From Orbilia blumenaviensis (Eukaryota > Ascomycota > Orbiliomycetes > Orbiliales > Orbiliaceae), in the NCBI GenBank assembly GCA_036872755.1, contig JAVHNS010000006.1, positions 744,001 to 808,000 on the forward strand: a stretch of DNA of 64,000 nt. Reading direction: 5' to 3'. The translations under genes were made by a program, and so were the position numbers. This document shows, piece after piece, positions 22,843 to 34,314 of the stretch. Under the pieces are notes generated by a model that was not told the origin of the DNA, ran no database searches, and saw only the letters and a program-made list of their open reading frames with translations. Numbering within the stretch: the stretch's first letter is position 1; every line of letters starts with the position of its first letter.

Positions 22843-25800
22843 ATGGCTGAAGCTCCCGAACGGCTGAGCTACTACCCCACTATCTTGCTCAAAGCATTTC
22901 ACCAACACTGGAAGAAGTTTCGCCTTCAGAGACACGATTACCATCGCGATGTAAAACGTGGAGGCCAAAGGCTAAATCGCGCAGCCCATCGTCTACAAGA
23001 CTGTCGGCAGGCCTTTGAGAATGATTTTGTCACTATGATTTCGAACGAAATCTCCCCCGGTAAAGAAGGACTACTGCTGGCGGCTGGCGAACCCCTCCCC
23101 AAACTCTTCACGCTGCTTGATAGGCTGGTGAATCCCAAGTTCGACCCTACTGATTATGCACCGGTCCAGAATCCTCAGATAAACCCAGCTAGATGGTGCC
23201 TGCATCGTAATCTTGAGAGGGTTCTGTCACTCCTCAGCCGATTCGACGGCCTCTTCGATTTAAGTAGTGGCACTCGGCACTCGGTCTTCACTATCTCTAG
23301 CTTGGAAGATGGGATTGCTGCCCGTTTAGCTATTAAGAACGTTTTATGTATGTTAGATAGCATACAGGTGCAATCCATAGATCAGACACTAAGACCTTCT
23401 CCGACGACTCGATTCCCGAGAAATTTGGTGTTGGAACCCCACCCAGCTGATAAATTCCTTGAGTTTTTCGATGATGAATACCGGCCATTTGTCGCTCGGA
23501 TACTTGGTACTACCCTTTCCGAATTTAGAAAATGCCCTTCGGCTTTCGATCACAAGATTATGATACAGCTCCCACAGCTTGGGAAAGGAGGCAGACTCTC
23601 TTCAGTCCCATTGAACCAAGAAATGGTTCTCGATGGGATTATATATTGCCCAAATTTATTGAAATGGCATATTGTCCACTGCAAATTTGATGAGTAGGGC
23701 ATCTCTCAGCTCTCCCTAGTCATGGCTTGTGTTAATAGCTAACGGTATTTTGATAGCGTCTTTGAGTCTTCCGATCAACTTTGCGAGGTAGCAAAGATAG
23801 CATTAGATCAAGGAGAAGTGTCTGTGCTACTCTTTCATGAGTCCATATGTAGATTTTCTGAGGATCCTAGTGCATCTTTCCATCCGAAAATAGATCCAAA
23901 CGCGTACCCTCTTCGAAGTCTTAAGGCTCTGATTAAGGTTGACGAGCTATTCAACATGCCCAACGCTCGATGCAAGAATCAGTGCACATTTAATCACTCG
24001 CAGCGTCGAGAGCTGGCAGTCAAGCTGCTCCTACATATTTTGGCTTTCATCAGCACAGATAGTATGCCTGATAGCTTTGATGGCGACCAGGTCTCATTTT
24101 TGAGCAAATCAGGATCTTCGGAGAACTGCAATAGAGAAGAACCATATTTCTCATGCCGTGCGGGCTGCAGAACTAACAACATAGCAGCAACTTCATTTGA
24201 AGAGGCAGACACTGAGACGCAAATGGTTCGTGCGTTTGCTGAGCTTGCAAAATTACTCATGGAAATTGAATACGGCCCTATAGATGAGCAAGATCGTACT
24301 GGACCTGAGAGTGACAGCCTTGCAGCTGTTCGAGATTTCTATAAAAGGCAGAAAATTCATAACGACTTTTCGAAAGAGAACTATTTGAAAGCCGTCCGTA
24401 ACTGCCTGGAATTTGAGAGAGTATTTAAGTCCGAACGGGCCCGAAAAGCCGGAAGATTTGAAACGGTTGAAGATACGCGGAAAAGGATAATTCGAACAGA
24501 AATTATCCGCAACGTTCTAGTAGACCTCCCAGCATTTCAGCAACCACTACCAAAAAGAAGACGAGCTCTCGATTCCGACACGCGAATTCCGTTCCCAGAC
24601 CGGCACCGATTCCAAGAGCCAGACGCCATAGACTCCGACTCGGATAGCGATGAAGGTACGATTTTTAATCGGTATAATAAGAGTCAGCAAAGACTGCTCT
24701 CAGCACGAACTGGGATAAAACCGGTCACTTTGGTAGTATCGACACCCTCTGTCGCAGCAAACACTGCACCCAAACGAGCTTCTGTTTCAAAGATTCCCCG
24801 ACTGGGGGCATCAAAAATTCCAAGCGAAAGAAAGAAAGGTCAGTACATTCTTTATTCACGGATCTACCCATTGTTCATGAAAATCCTTAAATCTAACAGT
24901 AGCAATAGTGTCATTTTCGGATTTGGGGCCACCAAAAACAAATCCTGGCTGCCTTTTCGATCTCGAGAGTACCCCAGTGTCAATACCACCTCAGACGTAA
25001 GTATTTCTCTAATCTCAAAAAGAAATAAATCGAGATGGTAACAAATCCCGCAATTTTTTCACGTGCCCAGTGCTGTCGCTACCAATACTTGGCTCGAAGC
25101 TTTAAAAGAAAACACATTTCCAATAATAAATCGGTTAAGGAGGGAGGGCGACAAGCCCCGAGTGAAGGTTGCGGTTATCGATACGGGACTTGATAAAGAA
25201 AATTCAAGAATCAAGAAGCACTTGGAGGAAAACTTCTCAGAAGTCGTTGGTTGTTTGGATTTGATTGGTTCGTCTGAAAATGTAGAAGACGAGATAGGCC
25301 ACGGTACAGCTGTCTGTGACATACTACTGCAGATTGCCAAAGTGGATTTATATGTTGCGAAAGTCTCAAACACCCCCCAATTCGATTCTTCGGCTCCTAG
25401 CAGGGTCGCAAAGGTAAGATATATTGCTTTGGCTCGTAGATATATCAACAAAACTAATATATTTAGGCAATTACGCACGCATCATCAGCTGGCGGATGGA
25501 ATGTCGATATAATCGTTTTATCTCTTGGCTTCGATGACGAAGATGACAGTATCCGTCAAGCCATTCTGAACGCTCACTCGAAAGACAAGATCATATTTGC
25601 AGCCGCATCAAATTCTGGTTCCCTTATGCCGGAGAAACTGGTGTCGTATCCAGCGCGGATACAAGGGCATGTTATCAGCATTAGATCTGCGACGGGACAG
25701 AGCCAAAAGTCTCCTGCATCGCCCCGAGCTTCATATGGCGATGATAATTTCATGGTCGTTGGGGAGGGTATTAAAGCAGCTTGGCCACAGAATCTAAATG

Positions 25801-26105
25801 ACGGCTCACCAGCCCGCTACGTTTCTGGTAGCTCGTTTGCCACACCTGTAGCTGCAGGCATCGCAGCTCTTGTATTAGAATTTTCGATACAAAGGGGACC
25901 GAAAGGGCGCAATATATCCGATGAGAACCGCCAGCGGTTATGGACCCATCGGGGTATCCGGGGAGTATTTCATTCAATGGCCACGGTTGATAGTCAAGCA
26001 GGTTCGAATGGTTGCAGGATGATTTGTCCCTGGAAGCTATTTGCGAGGAACCGAGGGGATGAAGGTTGCAAGATTGAACTCAATCTGCTGATGCAGAACC
26101 TTTGA
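22843..26105 (+). CDS. Subtilisin-like (S8) serine protease with long helical N-terminal domain
   Basis: Exons 22843-23693, 23757-24838, 24909-24996, 25071-25413 and 25467-26105 splice in frame to 1000 residues; the start is an ATG in context ACCATGG. Residues 1-640 are helical with no signal peptide, so the protein is likely intracellular. I associate this region with the large domains preceding S8 peptidases in fungal incompatibility-type proteins (possibly DUF7580; unverified). A basic PKRRR and an acidic DSDSDSDE linker lie near 560-600. The protease domain spans about 700-930: Asp711 in VAVIDTGLD, His751 in GHGTAV, oxyanion Asn837 in AAASNSG and Ser911 in SGSSFATPVAAG. The triad is intact, so it should be active. 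It sits between the NLR-like gene and the gasdermin-like gene. In Podospora, the S8 protease HET-Q2 cleaves the gasdermin-like HET-Q1. Confidence 0.85.
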
Positions 26106-26190
26106 CGCACCTGTATAGCCTTCTTAACCGTATCCATGTTGGGTTACTTCACATCAAACCTTCTACCTTCCACTACAGAGTTATATTTAC

Positions 26191-26211
26191 ATATACATAT
26201 ATATATATATT
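26191..26211. repeat. (AT)n simple repeat
   Basis: Alternating AT run seen directly. Confidence 0.85.
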
Positions 26212-26293
26212 ACCTGAAAATCCACACCTAACTCTTACGCAGCAGGTTTATATGCAATAAAACCCTTCTAAGCCGCTTTTAAGTTTACTCCTA

Positions 26294-26323
26294 CTTTCTT
26301 TCTTCTTCTTCTTCTTCTTTTTT
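26294..26323. repeat. (CTT)n simple repeat
   Basis: A ttcttcttcttctt tract followed by poly-T and poly-A runs. Confidence 0.85.
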
Positions 26324-26723
26324 AAAAAAGGAAAGAACTGCCTGCAAATAAATGTTGCCGAACTAGGGCGCGGCTAATTATTTGTATAGCCAAACATAAG
26401 AGACCCTATACAATCGTAAATTAGATAGAATTGAAGAAACCCAGGCAATATACTCCAAGCTCTCAAGCCCAATCATCTACGACTAGAATATCTGTATATC
26501 GATATAAACCTACGCCTAGGTCCAAATTTTCCCGTTAGCGCAGTCTAGCTTAGCTAGATTATGTACTATATGTATATCGCATGTAGATGGTCTTGCATTA
26601 TTTTACTTTGCAGTTCAGCCTTGCGACATAGTGCCGCTCAGAAGGCTGACAACAAATTTAGGGTGTTTGTCAATCATCGATAAGGATCCACTCTATAAAG
26701 TCACAACAGGAAGGTTTGATATC

Positions 26724-27656
26724 ATGTCTACCCAAGTATATGTCAATACACCATATTCCCAGTTATTCCTTAACGTGGGTGATACAGCATATTTTATTCA
26801 TTGCTTCCAGGCCTACCTATTACCCACTATGCCCAAAAAAACCTATTTGCGTCCCCCGAACGACGACTATGCGCCAGACACCAATATCTGTCTAGGTCAC
26901 GTCTGGCGGGATCCAAAGGACCCAGGTTCATTTATCGGCCCTCCACTACCTATCCCTTGGGATATAGCTATTAACCATACTCGCAAAGAATCTTGTAGCA
27001 TAGATCTCAGTCACGACTCTCACGTCAATGTTGGTTTTTGGGCAAAAGTCGCCACGCTTCCTATCACAGCGGGCGCCTTCACATCCTGTGGCACGGCTAA
27101 AAGCAGCATATACAACATTCCTACCATGGACACCTACTCTATTGAGCCAACTCCTGAGTATGTCAGTGCTAGTGTCGGGCCAGCCTCAGCGGAGGACATT
27201 CGAAGGGGGTGTAATTTCTATATGGTGACTGGTGTCAAAATTGCGCGAGGTGGGAGCGGCTTAAATACTGAGTACAAAACCCTTGGGGTCGGTGCTGCCA
27301 TCGGCGTCGATGCTACTGCAGTAGGAGTACCTGTTGAGGTCGGGAAGGAAATCGGCTACCTAAGAGGCGGGGATAGTAGCCAAAGCTTCGGCTCTACCAG
27401 CGATTTTGTTTTCGCATATCGCGTTCGGGAAGTCTTTTACTCTAGAAAAAGGGTTTTGAAAACAAAGCAGTACAACAAAGGCGCAGTGATGGGGGCTATC
27501 GAGACTATTACCCCTACTGACGAAGAAAAGGTTGAGACTCAGTATGTTATTGAGGATGCCGAGATTGGGGATGACGACTTTGATTTTGAGATCGATGGGG
27601 GAGGGTATCCTTTTGTGGATGATAATGGCGAGGAAGTTGGGTTTATAATTCAATAG
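26724..27656 (+). CDS. Gasdermin-like protein (putative pore-forming cell-death effector)
   Basis: A single exon of 310 residues from ATG 26724. The frame is open another 31 codons upstream but only with GTG, so a missed 5' exon is possible. No signal peptide. The middle shows alternating beta-strand pattern with a Gly/Ala/Val-rich hairpin: YMVTGVKIARG (about 166-176), GVGAAIGVDATAVGVPVEVG (about 188-207), then SSDFVFAYRVREV-type strand (about 226-237). This arrangement resembles the gasdermin N-terminal fold (human members have VVTEV...Gly-rich...IPxGSxLAFRV). A basic patch (SRKRVLKTK) is followed by an Asp/Glu-rich tail (265-310), a plausible autoinhibitory segment removed by proteolysis. 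It lies 618 bases downstream of an S8 protease on the same strand, the arrangement known for fungal gasdermins. The fold call is by eye; an unrelated beta-rich protein is the alternative. Confidence 0.6.
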   Translation: MSTQVYVNTPYSQLFLNVGDTAYFIHCFQAYLLPTMPKKTYLRPPNDDYAPDTNICLGHVWRDPKDPGSFIGPPLPIPWDIAINHTRKESCSIDLSHDSHVNVGFWAKVATLPITAGAFTSCGTAKSSIYNIPTMDTYSIEPTPEYVSASVGPASAEDIRRGCNFYMVTGVKIARGGSGLNTEYKTLGVGAAIGVDATAVGVPVEVGKEIGYLRGGDSSQSFGSTSDFVFAYRVREVFYSRKRVLKTKQYNKGAVMGAIETITPTDEEKVETQYVIEDAEIGDDDFDFEIDGGGYPFVDDNGEEVGFIIQ

Positions 27657-30600
27657 TAATGTATCTGGTGAATGCATTAGTAGAAATTTGCAGGTGTTAA
27701 TATGTTCATTATCTTATTTCTGCCGTCGGATAGACTATAACTCTTCCCTGACCCTAGAATCCCCGGTTCAAAGCATGAGAAAGCTCAGGCGGAAACGCAT
27801 GCTCCCACTTTAATAACGTCATATGTTAGTTAGTAATGTTATAATACTATTGATACTTACACAGCGGCGAGAAATTAAGTCGAAGACTCAACTAAAACCA
27901 TTTAATACTTTGACGAACGAGTGAATTAACAATCGTTGTCAGGGGGTAGGAACTTTGAGTTATATACTTACCTATCGATCATCACCTATCACGAAAAAGT
28001 CCATGCGAACCAAGAGGCAGTATATTTAGTGATTTGCACAATTGCTAAACTACTCAACGCTAAAGCAAGCATGTGTCGATGCGTATATAGGCTCTGGGTC
28101 GGCCTTGTATTCTGTTATTCATATCGAGTGGGAGAAAAGTATTAATGACACTTGGTCTTGTATATCTACATGGTGTGACGAAGACTAAAATATGAGTGAG
28201 AGAACTCCAGTCCAGCTAGCCAACTCAGTGAACTTCCAAGGCACGCCCATGAACCCTATGCAGAGCGACCAATTGTTCGTTTGCTGGGTTACGATCGATC
28301 CCGAAACGAAATCCCGATTTCGACATTCCAACCCATTCAAGAGCATCCAAACCAGCTAGGCTCACAGACCACCATCATCCCATGATCTGAAAATATGCAT
28401 TGGCCTAACCGGTTAAATGAGAAATTCGTGGCGCTTTCACACAGTTGAATATACAAAGAGAGTGCCATGAGTATTCTGACAGGGTTGCATGGAGGATAGA
28501 AGGTCCAATTGTTCCATCCGGGTTCGAGTATACTAGTACGGTGTTCTAGCTGGAACTCCAAACTCCGTCTTCTGATGAACCCTCCCCACCAGGCCGGCAA
28601 TTTTAGGATTAAAAAGCATCAATTTTATCCTACACCTCTCAACGCCGATATCTAGAGGACGCGCAAGAATGTATACATAAACTACAAACTCAGCTCTATC
28701 AATTCACTTGTATCCGTAATTCATTGAGTGCCAGAAAGACAACTCGCCTTGGGTAGTCAGGTACATAGTCCCGTTTACAATACCCTCTACCCTAGATCAA
28801 CCAATCAAGGCGTCTGGCAGTGAGCTTATACAGTCTCGTATGCCAACCTCTTCGCAGTGGCCCGAGTCTATATACGTTAAGAATTCTTTTCGAAATTTCG
28901 AAGTGATCTTTAGAAATATTGGATGATACAATGTAATTCTCCGCATCTATACTTGGGAATAGAAGACATTAAGGAAGACGCTCCGGATTTCCCTTTTATC
29001 ATAATAACGAGGTTTCAAAAAAAAAAAAAAAAAAAAAAAATTCAAGTCAAAATATGCGAGAACGATGCACGTATATTCAGGTACATACGCACGGGGAGGG
29101 ACTGTAGTCCACGGGCTAAGATACCCCGTTTATTTGCTCTTGCACTTGTTGCACAGGCCATTCAAGAGCCCCGAACACTTCCTTGAACTCTTCCCCTGCA
29201 CTTGCATCTGCACCCATTGCATGTTGCAAAAACTGTGTTGGGTGGCGTCCTCATCTGATCGTTTCCACCCAATTGTTCATTACACCCATCCTGGTAATAA
29301 GCAGCGGGTGGCAGCCACCCATCTTATTTGAACCTCAAAATTAACGATTAAACGGAATATTCCGTCTTCGTATGTTCCCGTTCGTTCCAGGGAAAACTTT
29401 ATGGCGACTGATATCGTGATATCCATGATATCCAATGAATTACTTGGTTGGATTATACACACGTAGGCTTACCAGGGGTCTCGCGCGAGCACCCAAAGCG
29501 ATTGCTATCTAAGCATGCATGTCTGAAACGCCGAGCCGGTGCTCTTGTCAATGTATATAAGCCTAGTACACATGTTATTTTTTCCTTATCGTATTCATTT
29601 TTCCGGGGAGGCTCAGACCAGCTCGGTTCGAACAAAAAGTCTGCATGGCGCTGTTATACACTGACCGCACTGCAGCTTAGTACATAATACCCTTGTCACA
29701 AGATTCTTAAATATCCAACCGATGTATATGATGAAGGAATATTGCCGAGCCAAACTGGGTTCCTTCATCTTGGGTGAGAGGCTCTTGTTTGGGTTCGTTA
29801 GAATTCAGATAATATTCCAATCATGCCTGCGCACAAAGGATAGTAATTGACATATTAGCATAGATACACGTAGTTGGACATCTAGATCATAAATTTAGTA
29901 TTTTCCGGTACTCCGGAGGGTACCCTTTACACAAGGGTCTTAATATATAATCATGTAGAATCGACTTTGTAAGTATCTATAGTTGATAACTACGCGCAAT
30001 CAATTTCAATATTGTGATGAATGGGTTATAATAAAATCGATATGGCTAAGATACCTAGGTAGATCTAGACGAAAACTTCTGTATGCGTCCGAGCAATTCA
30101 AACCCAACGCCTAAAATATGTGTAAGCTTGCGCCGAACTAAACGATACCTGAGTGGACTCTAGGAGGGAGGGCAAAAGCGCTCTACAGATCTAAAAAATA
30201 TGTAGACTGAGCGCCTTCAGTAGACGGGTAATGCCATCTTCAACAATATTGTTGTTAGATCCCTGCGATGTTAATATCAAAAAAACCAAAAAGAAACCAA
30301 AAAGAGAGGAAATGACAACATTCTTCTCGTCCGAGAAGACCCACACAGCCTCAATATCAAAACGGTACATTTCCACCGGGCTTAGCTAGTGCTAGCACCG
30401 ATAAGAAAACATGCTTCAAGAAATATGTATACGTACAGATGCCTAGGTGAATAGATACATATATTAACACCGGGTGCCGCAGGCTAGTACCGTACACAAG
30501 AATGGCACAGACCATTGCACATATGCATGGTCTAGAAGTATGTATGAACATTACTCGAGACCCAGTATGGATATGGAGTATAGCCTAAACCTGCAAGAAT

Positions 30601-32584
30601 CGGATGCCCCGAGCATCTGGTGCTTGTCAGCTACCAGGCACTGATAAGCCACCAAGCATCTATGAAAACCTGGAAAAAATCGAAACAAAAAAGCTGTTGG
30701 CGTCTGGAGTGGTATGTTCGGGGATTTGTTCGCACAGGGGTGCCTTGTACGACATCAGATGATGGACAGGCCGGGACTGGGGACAGGGGGGTGGGTTGTT
30801 GTGGTACCATGTGTTGCGATTTCTAGTGCACAACAAAGTCTAGGTTGAACACGTTCTCAAGTTCGATCTATAGCCGTCGTATTTTCGACATCGACATCTA
30901 TTGTTCTAGAAAAATCGAGTTTTAGGCATTGCCGCCTCTCACTATTGTTTGCATGCCAAGGCGGATCCGTCATGTCAAAGGAGTTTCGAATCGACGGCAA
31001 GACGGGACGAAATGAAGACGTGATTCAAAGAGTGGTGTTGCAACTGTGATATTTTGGTCGACGCCCATAGATATGTGTTGGGCCATGGGCAGCCAGTCCA
31101 GATATCTCAACAGGACTTTCTCTCATATGCAATTGGGGAATCTTGAAAATAAATTTCAATATAAATTCATCGGTTTCTTGCTCTTCCTAAATTGGTGCCG
31201 TCTATAGTGTGGGCTTCTATTGCCTTTACTCTCGAACAAAACCTTTCTTTGAACATTTTCAAGACTTCGGATTTTATGCCTAGCCCACCGTCCCAACCCA
31301 AACCCACACCAGCGCCTCATAAGCTCTAGAAGACCCAAATTTGAGCAGAGATCCTCTGAAGGTTCGATAAAAATCCAGGTACTACTAGGTATGCCTAAGG
31401 CAATTGCAGACATCTATCACTGGGATGACTCGGGGTGCCTAGAACTCCAGAGCTAATATCAGACATAATAAGTGACATTCATCTAAATTGAAAATCACCA
31501 CAAACTTTTGAGCCGACCGACCATCATCCGATATAAAATCTGTCCCCACGGTTCAACCAATCAGTACCTGAAATACAAGGGGACATCTATCCCTCCCGGT
31601 GCCCAAACCCTCGCGTTTACTGCACCTCAATATTGGTAATCTCGGCCACCCTGGCAGAACAAGTTGTGCAGTCCGTCTACTTCTAACACTTGGCGCAGAA
31701 AGTATTACGCGGCTTTGCCAATAAACCCGGTCCTTCGATATCCAAGCCGAAGTACAGGTGGATCTACCAAATCTCGGCGAGGCAGCTCGGATAAACAAGC
31801 TTTTTGGGCTTAGGAACTGCCCGTTTTGTGTTTTGTGTTACGAAGGTGTTTAGTAACGCATTCCGCTCTACACTGGGTTGGCACACCGGTTAGGTACCCG
31901 AACTTGGAAGCCGAGAGTTTTCAAAAGACCAGTGCTTTGCAGTAAGAAAGAGTTAACGAGATATCACCAGTTGTGAAACTGGGGTTTGTAGCGCTTGGAA
32001 GTTCGGTTTACCTTGGTCCGCTCATCTTAGATTTCGAACTTACTGATAGGAGCACGGGCCGTTGAAGAAAAGGGCCCACTTTTACTCTGTTCTGCATCTT
32101 TTGGACCTTTCGACTGTGGGGTTTTCTGAGACAGACAGTTTGGGACAGGACAGACTTTAGATTTTGGAGATATCGCGTAAGCAAAACCTGCCGACGAGGA
32201 GGTATAATTGTTTCTTTTGCGCATCGTTCCTGAAAGGGTTTGACGGATACTCGATCGATTCATTCCGAGGGCTCGACCTGTTAGTCCAACCGAATATTGG
32301 GCTGCAAACCCTCCAGAAGAAGTAAAGTATTCAAGCTATTAAAGGCTGCAGTGTGGTATTTTCTTGGTGTATAGTTGGACACTTCACTGCAGATTTGTCT
32401 ACCTCCAGGCCTTATCAAGAGAGAGGTTTCTCGTTGCGAAGTTCGTCTCCTGATCCATAGATTCTAGATCTATCGACATACTAACGTATAACGGGCTACC
32501 GGCCTTATCTAGGTGGATATAATTTAACAGCAAAACATAGTTTTTTTTTAATTTCAGAGCTATACATACTTAGCTTGAGTTACC
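27657..32584. other. Large gene-poor stretch, 4.9 kb
   Basis: No gene supported. Frames are short on both strands. A 24-base poly(A) tract sits at 29017-29040. Around 31550-32270 the GC content rises. Minus-strand frames there (32263-32027, followed by a possible GTAAGT donor, and 31798-31553) might be exons of a small Ser/Lys-rich protein, but I could not join them convincingly. The end of the stretch (about 32510-32580) contains TATA-like and T-rich sequence ahead of the GT32 gene. Confidence 0.5.
29017..29040. repeat. Poly(A) tract, 24 bases
   Basis: An uninterrupted run of 24 A on the plus strand. It could be the tail of an old retroposed copy or a simple repeat; no element is recognisable upstream. 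Confidence 0.9.
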
Positions 32585-33766
32585 ATGGCCGCCGACCTTC
32601 GTCGCGACATCTTTCGCGGGATGAACAATCCAATATACCGAAACCCGTACACTCCTGAGAAAGAAGATACGGTTAAGCCAGCTCCTTCTACTGGTTGGCT
32701 CTCTTGCGTCCGTATTCCCCGTCGTCAAGCGATACTCAGCTTTGTCAATGTCGTACTCTTCTTTGTATTCGTCTGGCATATCCCATCACTACCTGGAAGA
32801 TCGTTCCTTCCGACTTCGGTATCGCACACACATCCTGGACCCCTTCCTCCTCCAAAACCAGACTTTGCGGCTTCTCTTTCAGCGTCAGGTAGAAGCACGA
32901 GGCGCCATTTACTTAGCCGCGCCAAAGAACTTTCCAAAACAACCTTCCCTAAGAAAATATGGCAAACCTGGAAAACTATCAACCTCCCCGACGATGAAAC
33001 GTTCACTCGCCGACAGACCTGGCACGCCATGAATCCAACCCACGAATACGAACTTTTAACCGATAAATCTGCGTTACAATACGTTACTGATCAATTCAAC
33101 GCTACCGATCCATACATCGTCCACCTCTACGAGAATTTCCCACAAAGAATTTTAGCAGCAGATTTACTTCGTTATCTTATCGCCTTCAAGTCTGGTGGGC
33201 TCTACTCGGATATTGATACTGAGTGTAAAAAGCCCGTCGACACCTGGGTCTGCCTAGCGCTTGACCATCTACCGAACGTCAGAAAGGCAGATATCAACAT
33301 CGTGATCGGAATGGAGTTGGATATCTTGGATAAAGTCAAGTACACAGACCAATGGGTAAAAGAGTCGGGATTCGCACGGAGAATACAGTTTCTCCAGTGG
33401 ACTATCTATGCAAAACCTGGTCATGAAATACTTAGACGAATGGTAACAAACATCCAAGAGACTATCAGAGCAGACATAGAAAAGTCAGAGAGCAAATCCA
33501 TCAAAGGGATCAAGTACGAAGATGACCAGATCCTGGATCGGACGGGGCCTTGGAGGTGGACTAATGTAATTATGGGATATGTGAATGATATCATGGGGAG
33601 AGAAGTGGCACTCGAGGAGTTTACAGGGATTAAGGATGGGAAGGTGTTTGGGGATGTGTTATTCTTGCCAGTCAACAGATGGAGCCCTGGCGTTGGGCAT
33701 AGCAATGCTGGTGACGACGACACATCGTTCATGATTCATCATTTTAAAAGCACCTGGAGGGATTAA
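32585..33766 (+). CDS. OCH1-like alpha-1,6-mannosyltransferase, GT32 family
   Basis: Type II Golgi glycosyltransferase, 393 residues, no intron. A short cytosolic N-terminus with basic RIPRRQ precedes one transmembrane anchor (about 49-65, ILSFVNVVLFFVFVW), followed by a Pro/Ser-rich stem. The catalytic region begins FPKKIWQTWK (about 121), a GT32 hallmark. 'RILAADLLRYLIAFKSGGLYSDIDTE' at about 188-213 holds the DxD-type metal and sugar-nucleotide site (Asp209/Asp211). The C-terminal HHFKSTWRD is typical of Och1/Hoc1 relatives. Probable substrate is GDP-mannose with N-glycan or related acceptor; which paralogue it is cannot be decided here. The start is the first ATG of the frame, just upstream of the anchor. 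Confidence 0.9.
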   Translation: MAADLRRDIFRGMNNPIYRNPYTPEKEDTVKPAPSTGWLSCVRIPRRQAILSFVNVVLFFVFVWHIPSLPGRSFLPTSVSHTHPGPLPPPKPDFAASLSASGRSTRRHLLSRAKELSKTTFPKKIWQTWKTINLPDDETFTRRQTWHAMNPTHEYELLTDKSALQYVTDQFNATDPYIVHLYENFPQRILAADLLRYLIAFKSGGLYSDIDTECKKPVDTWVCLALDHLPNVRKADINIVIGMELDILDKVKYTDQWVKESGFARRIQFLQWTIYAKPGHEILRRMVTNIQETIRADIEKSESKSIKGIKYEDDQILDRTGPWRWTNVIMGYVNDIMGREVALEEFTGIKDGKVFGDVLFLPVNRWSPGVGHSNAGDDDTSFMIHHFKSTWRD

Positions 33767-34314
33767 GTCAGTTGGCGATGCGGAGGTGCGATTGTTTGGT
33801 AGTATGTATATAATTGATCTGGAGGGGATGGATTAGGGATCTGGCGCTCGGTGTTGCTGATTTCTGATTTCTGATTTCTGAATGGTATAGTGGTATTTTG
33901 GTATCGCATTATTCTAGTATCGTATTATTTTACATGTACATTTATCTTGCTTGTCGTACTGCTGCCTCGGTTCACAGATGTGTGTATAGAGGCTTATAGG
34001 CCACACTCTTTTTTTAGTCGAAGCATCACTTCAATTCTTTCACATATGGAGGCCAGCTAGGTGGTCTTTAATCCTGCTTCGCCTGGGAACCTTAAGTACT
34101 GACCCAATATCAGAATCTGTGGTTTGTTAACTTTACACTCTTTTAAACGTACATGACACAAAGGACGGCCCCGAAGCAGTATATATATATTTACAAAACG
34201 AGCCCCGATTCTACACTGGTGCACCTTCTTCAGTTCACGATTAGTCAATCAGTGATATGTTTATATAGTGAGTATCTGCCACGCCTTATATTAAATGCGT
34301 ATTTCATGATGAGT
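33767..34314. other. Convergent 3' intergenic region
   Basis: Lies between the ends of the GT32 gene (+) and adenylate kinase (-). No gene seen. Confidence 0.6.
33861..33881. repeat. 3x tttctga tandem repeat
   Basis: Three perfect copies of a 7-base unit in the 3' region of the GT32 gene. Confidence 0.85.

Larger units (their letters stand above)
26106..26723. other. Intergenic with simple repeats, promoter of the gasdermin-like gene
   Basis: Holds an (AT)n run at 26191-26211 and a CTT repeat at about 26294-26323, then AT-rich sequence to the next ATG. The frame of the downstream gene is open from 26631, but no ATG occurs before 26724. Confidence 0.55.

Noticed and set aside
28923..29186. 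87-codon frame spanning the poly(A) tract
   Set aside because: The open frame is produced by the A-run (poly-Lys) and has no protein-like character on either side.
31553..32263. Possible small spliced gene on the minus strand
   Set aside because: A GTAAGT donor follows the first frame, but no acceptor gives a convincing in-frame second exon; left as a note in the intergenic entry.
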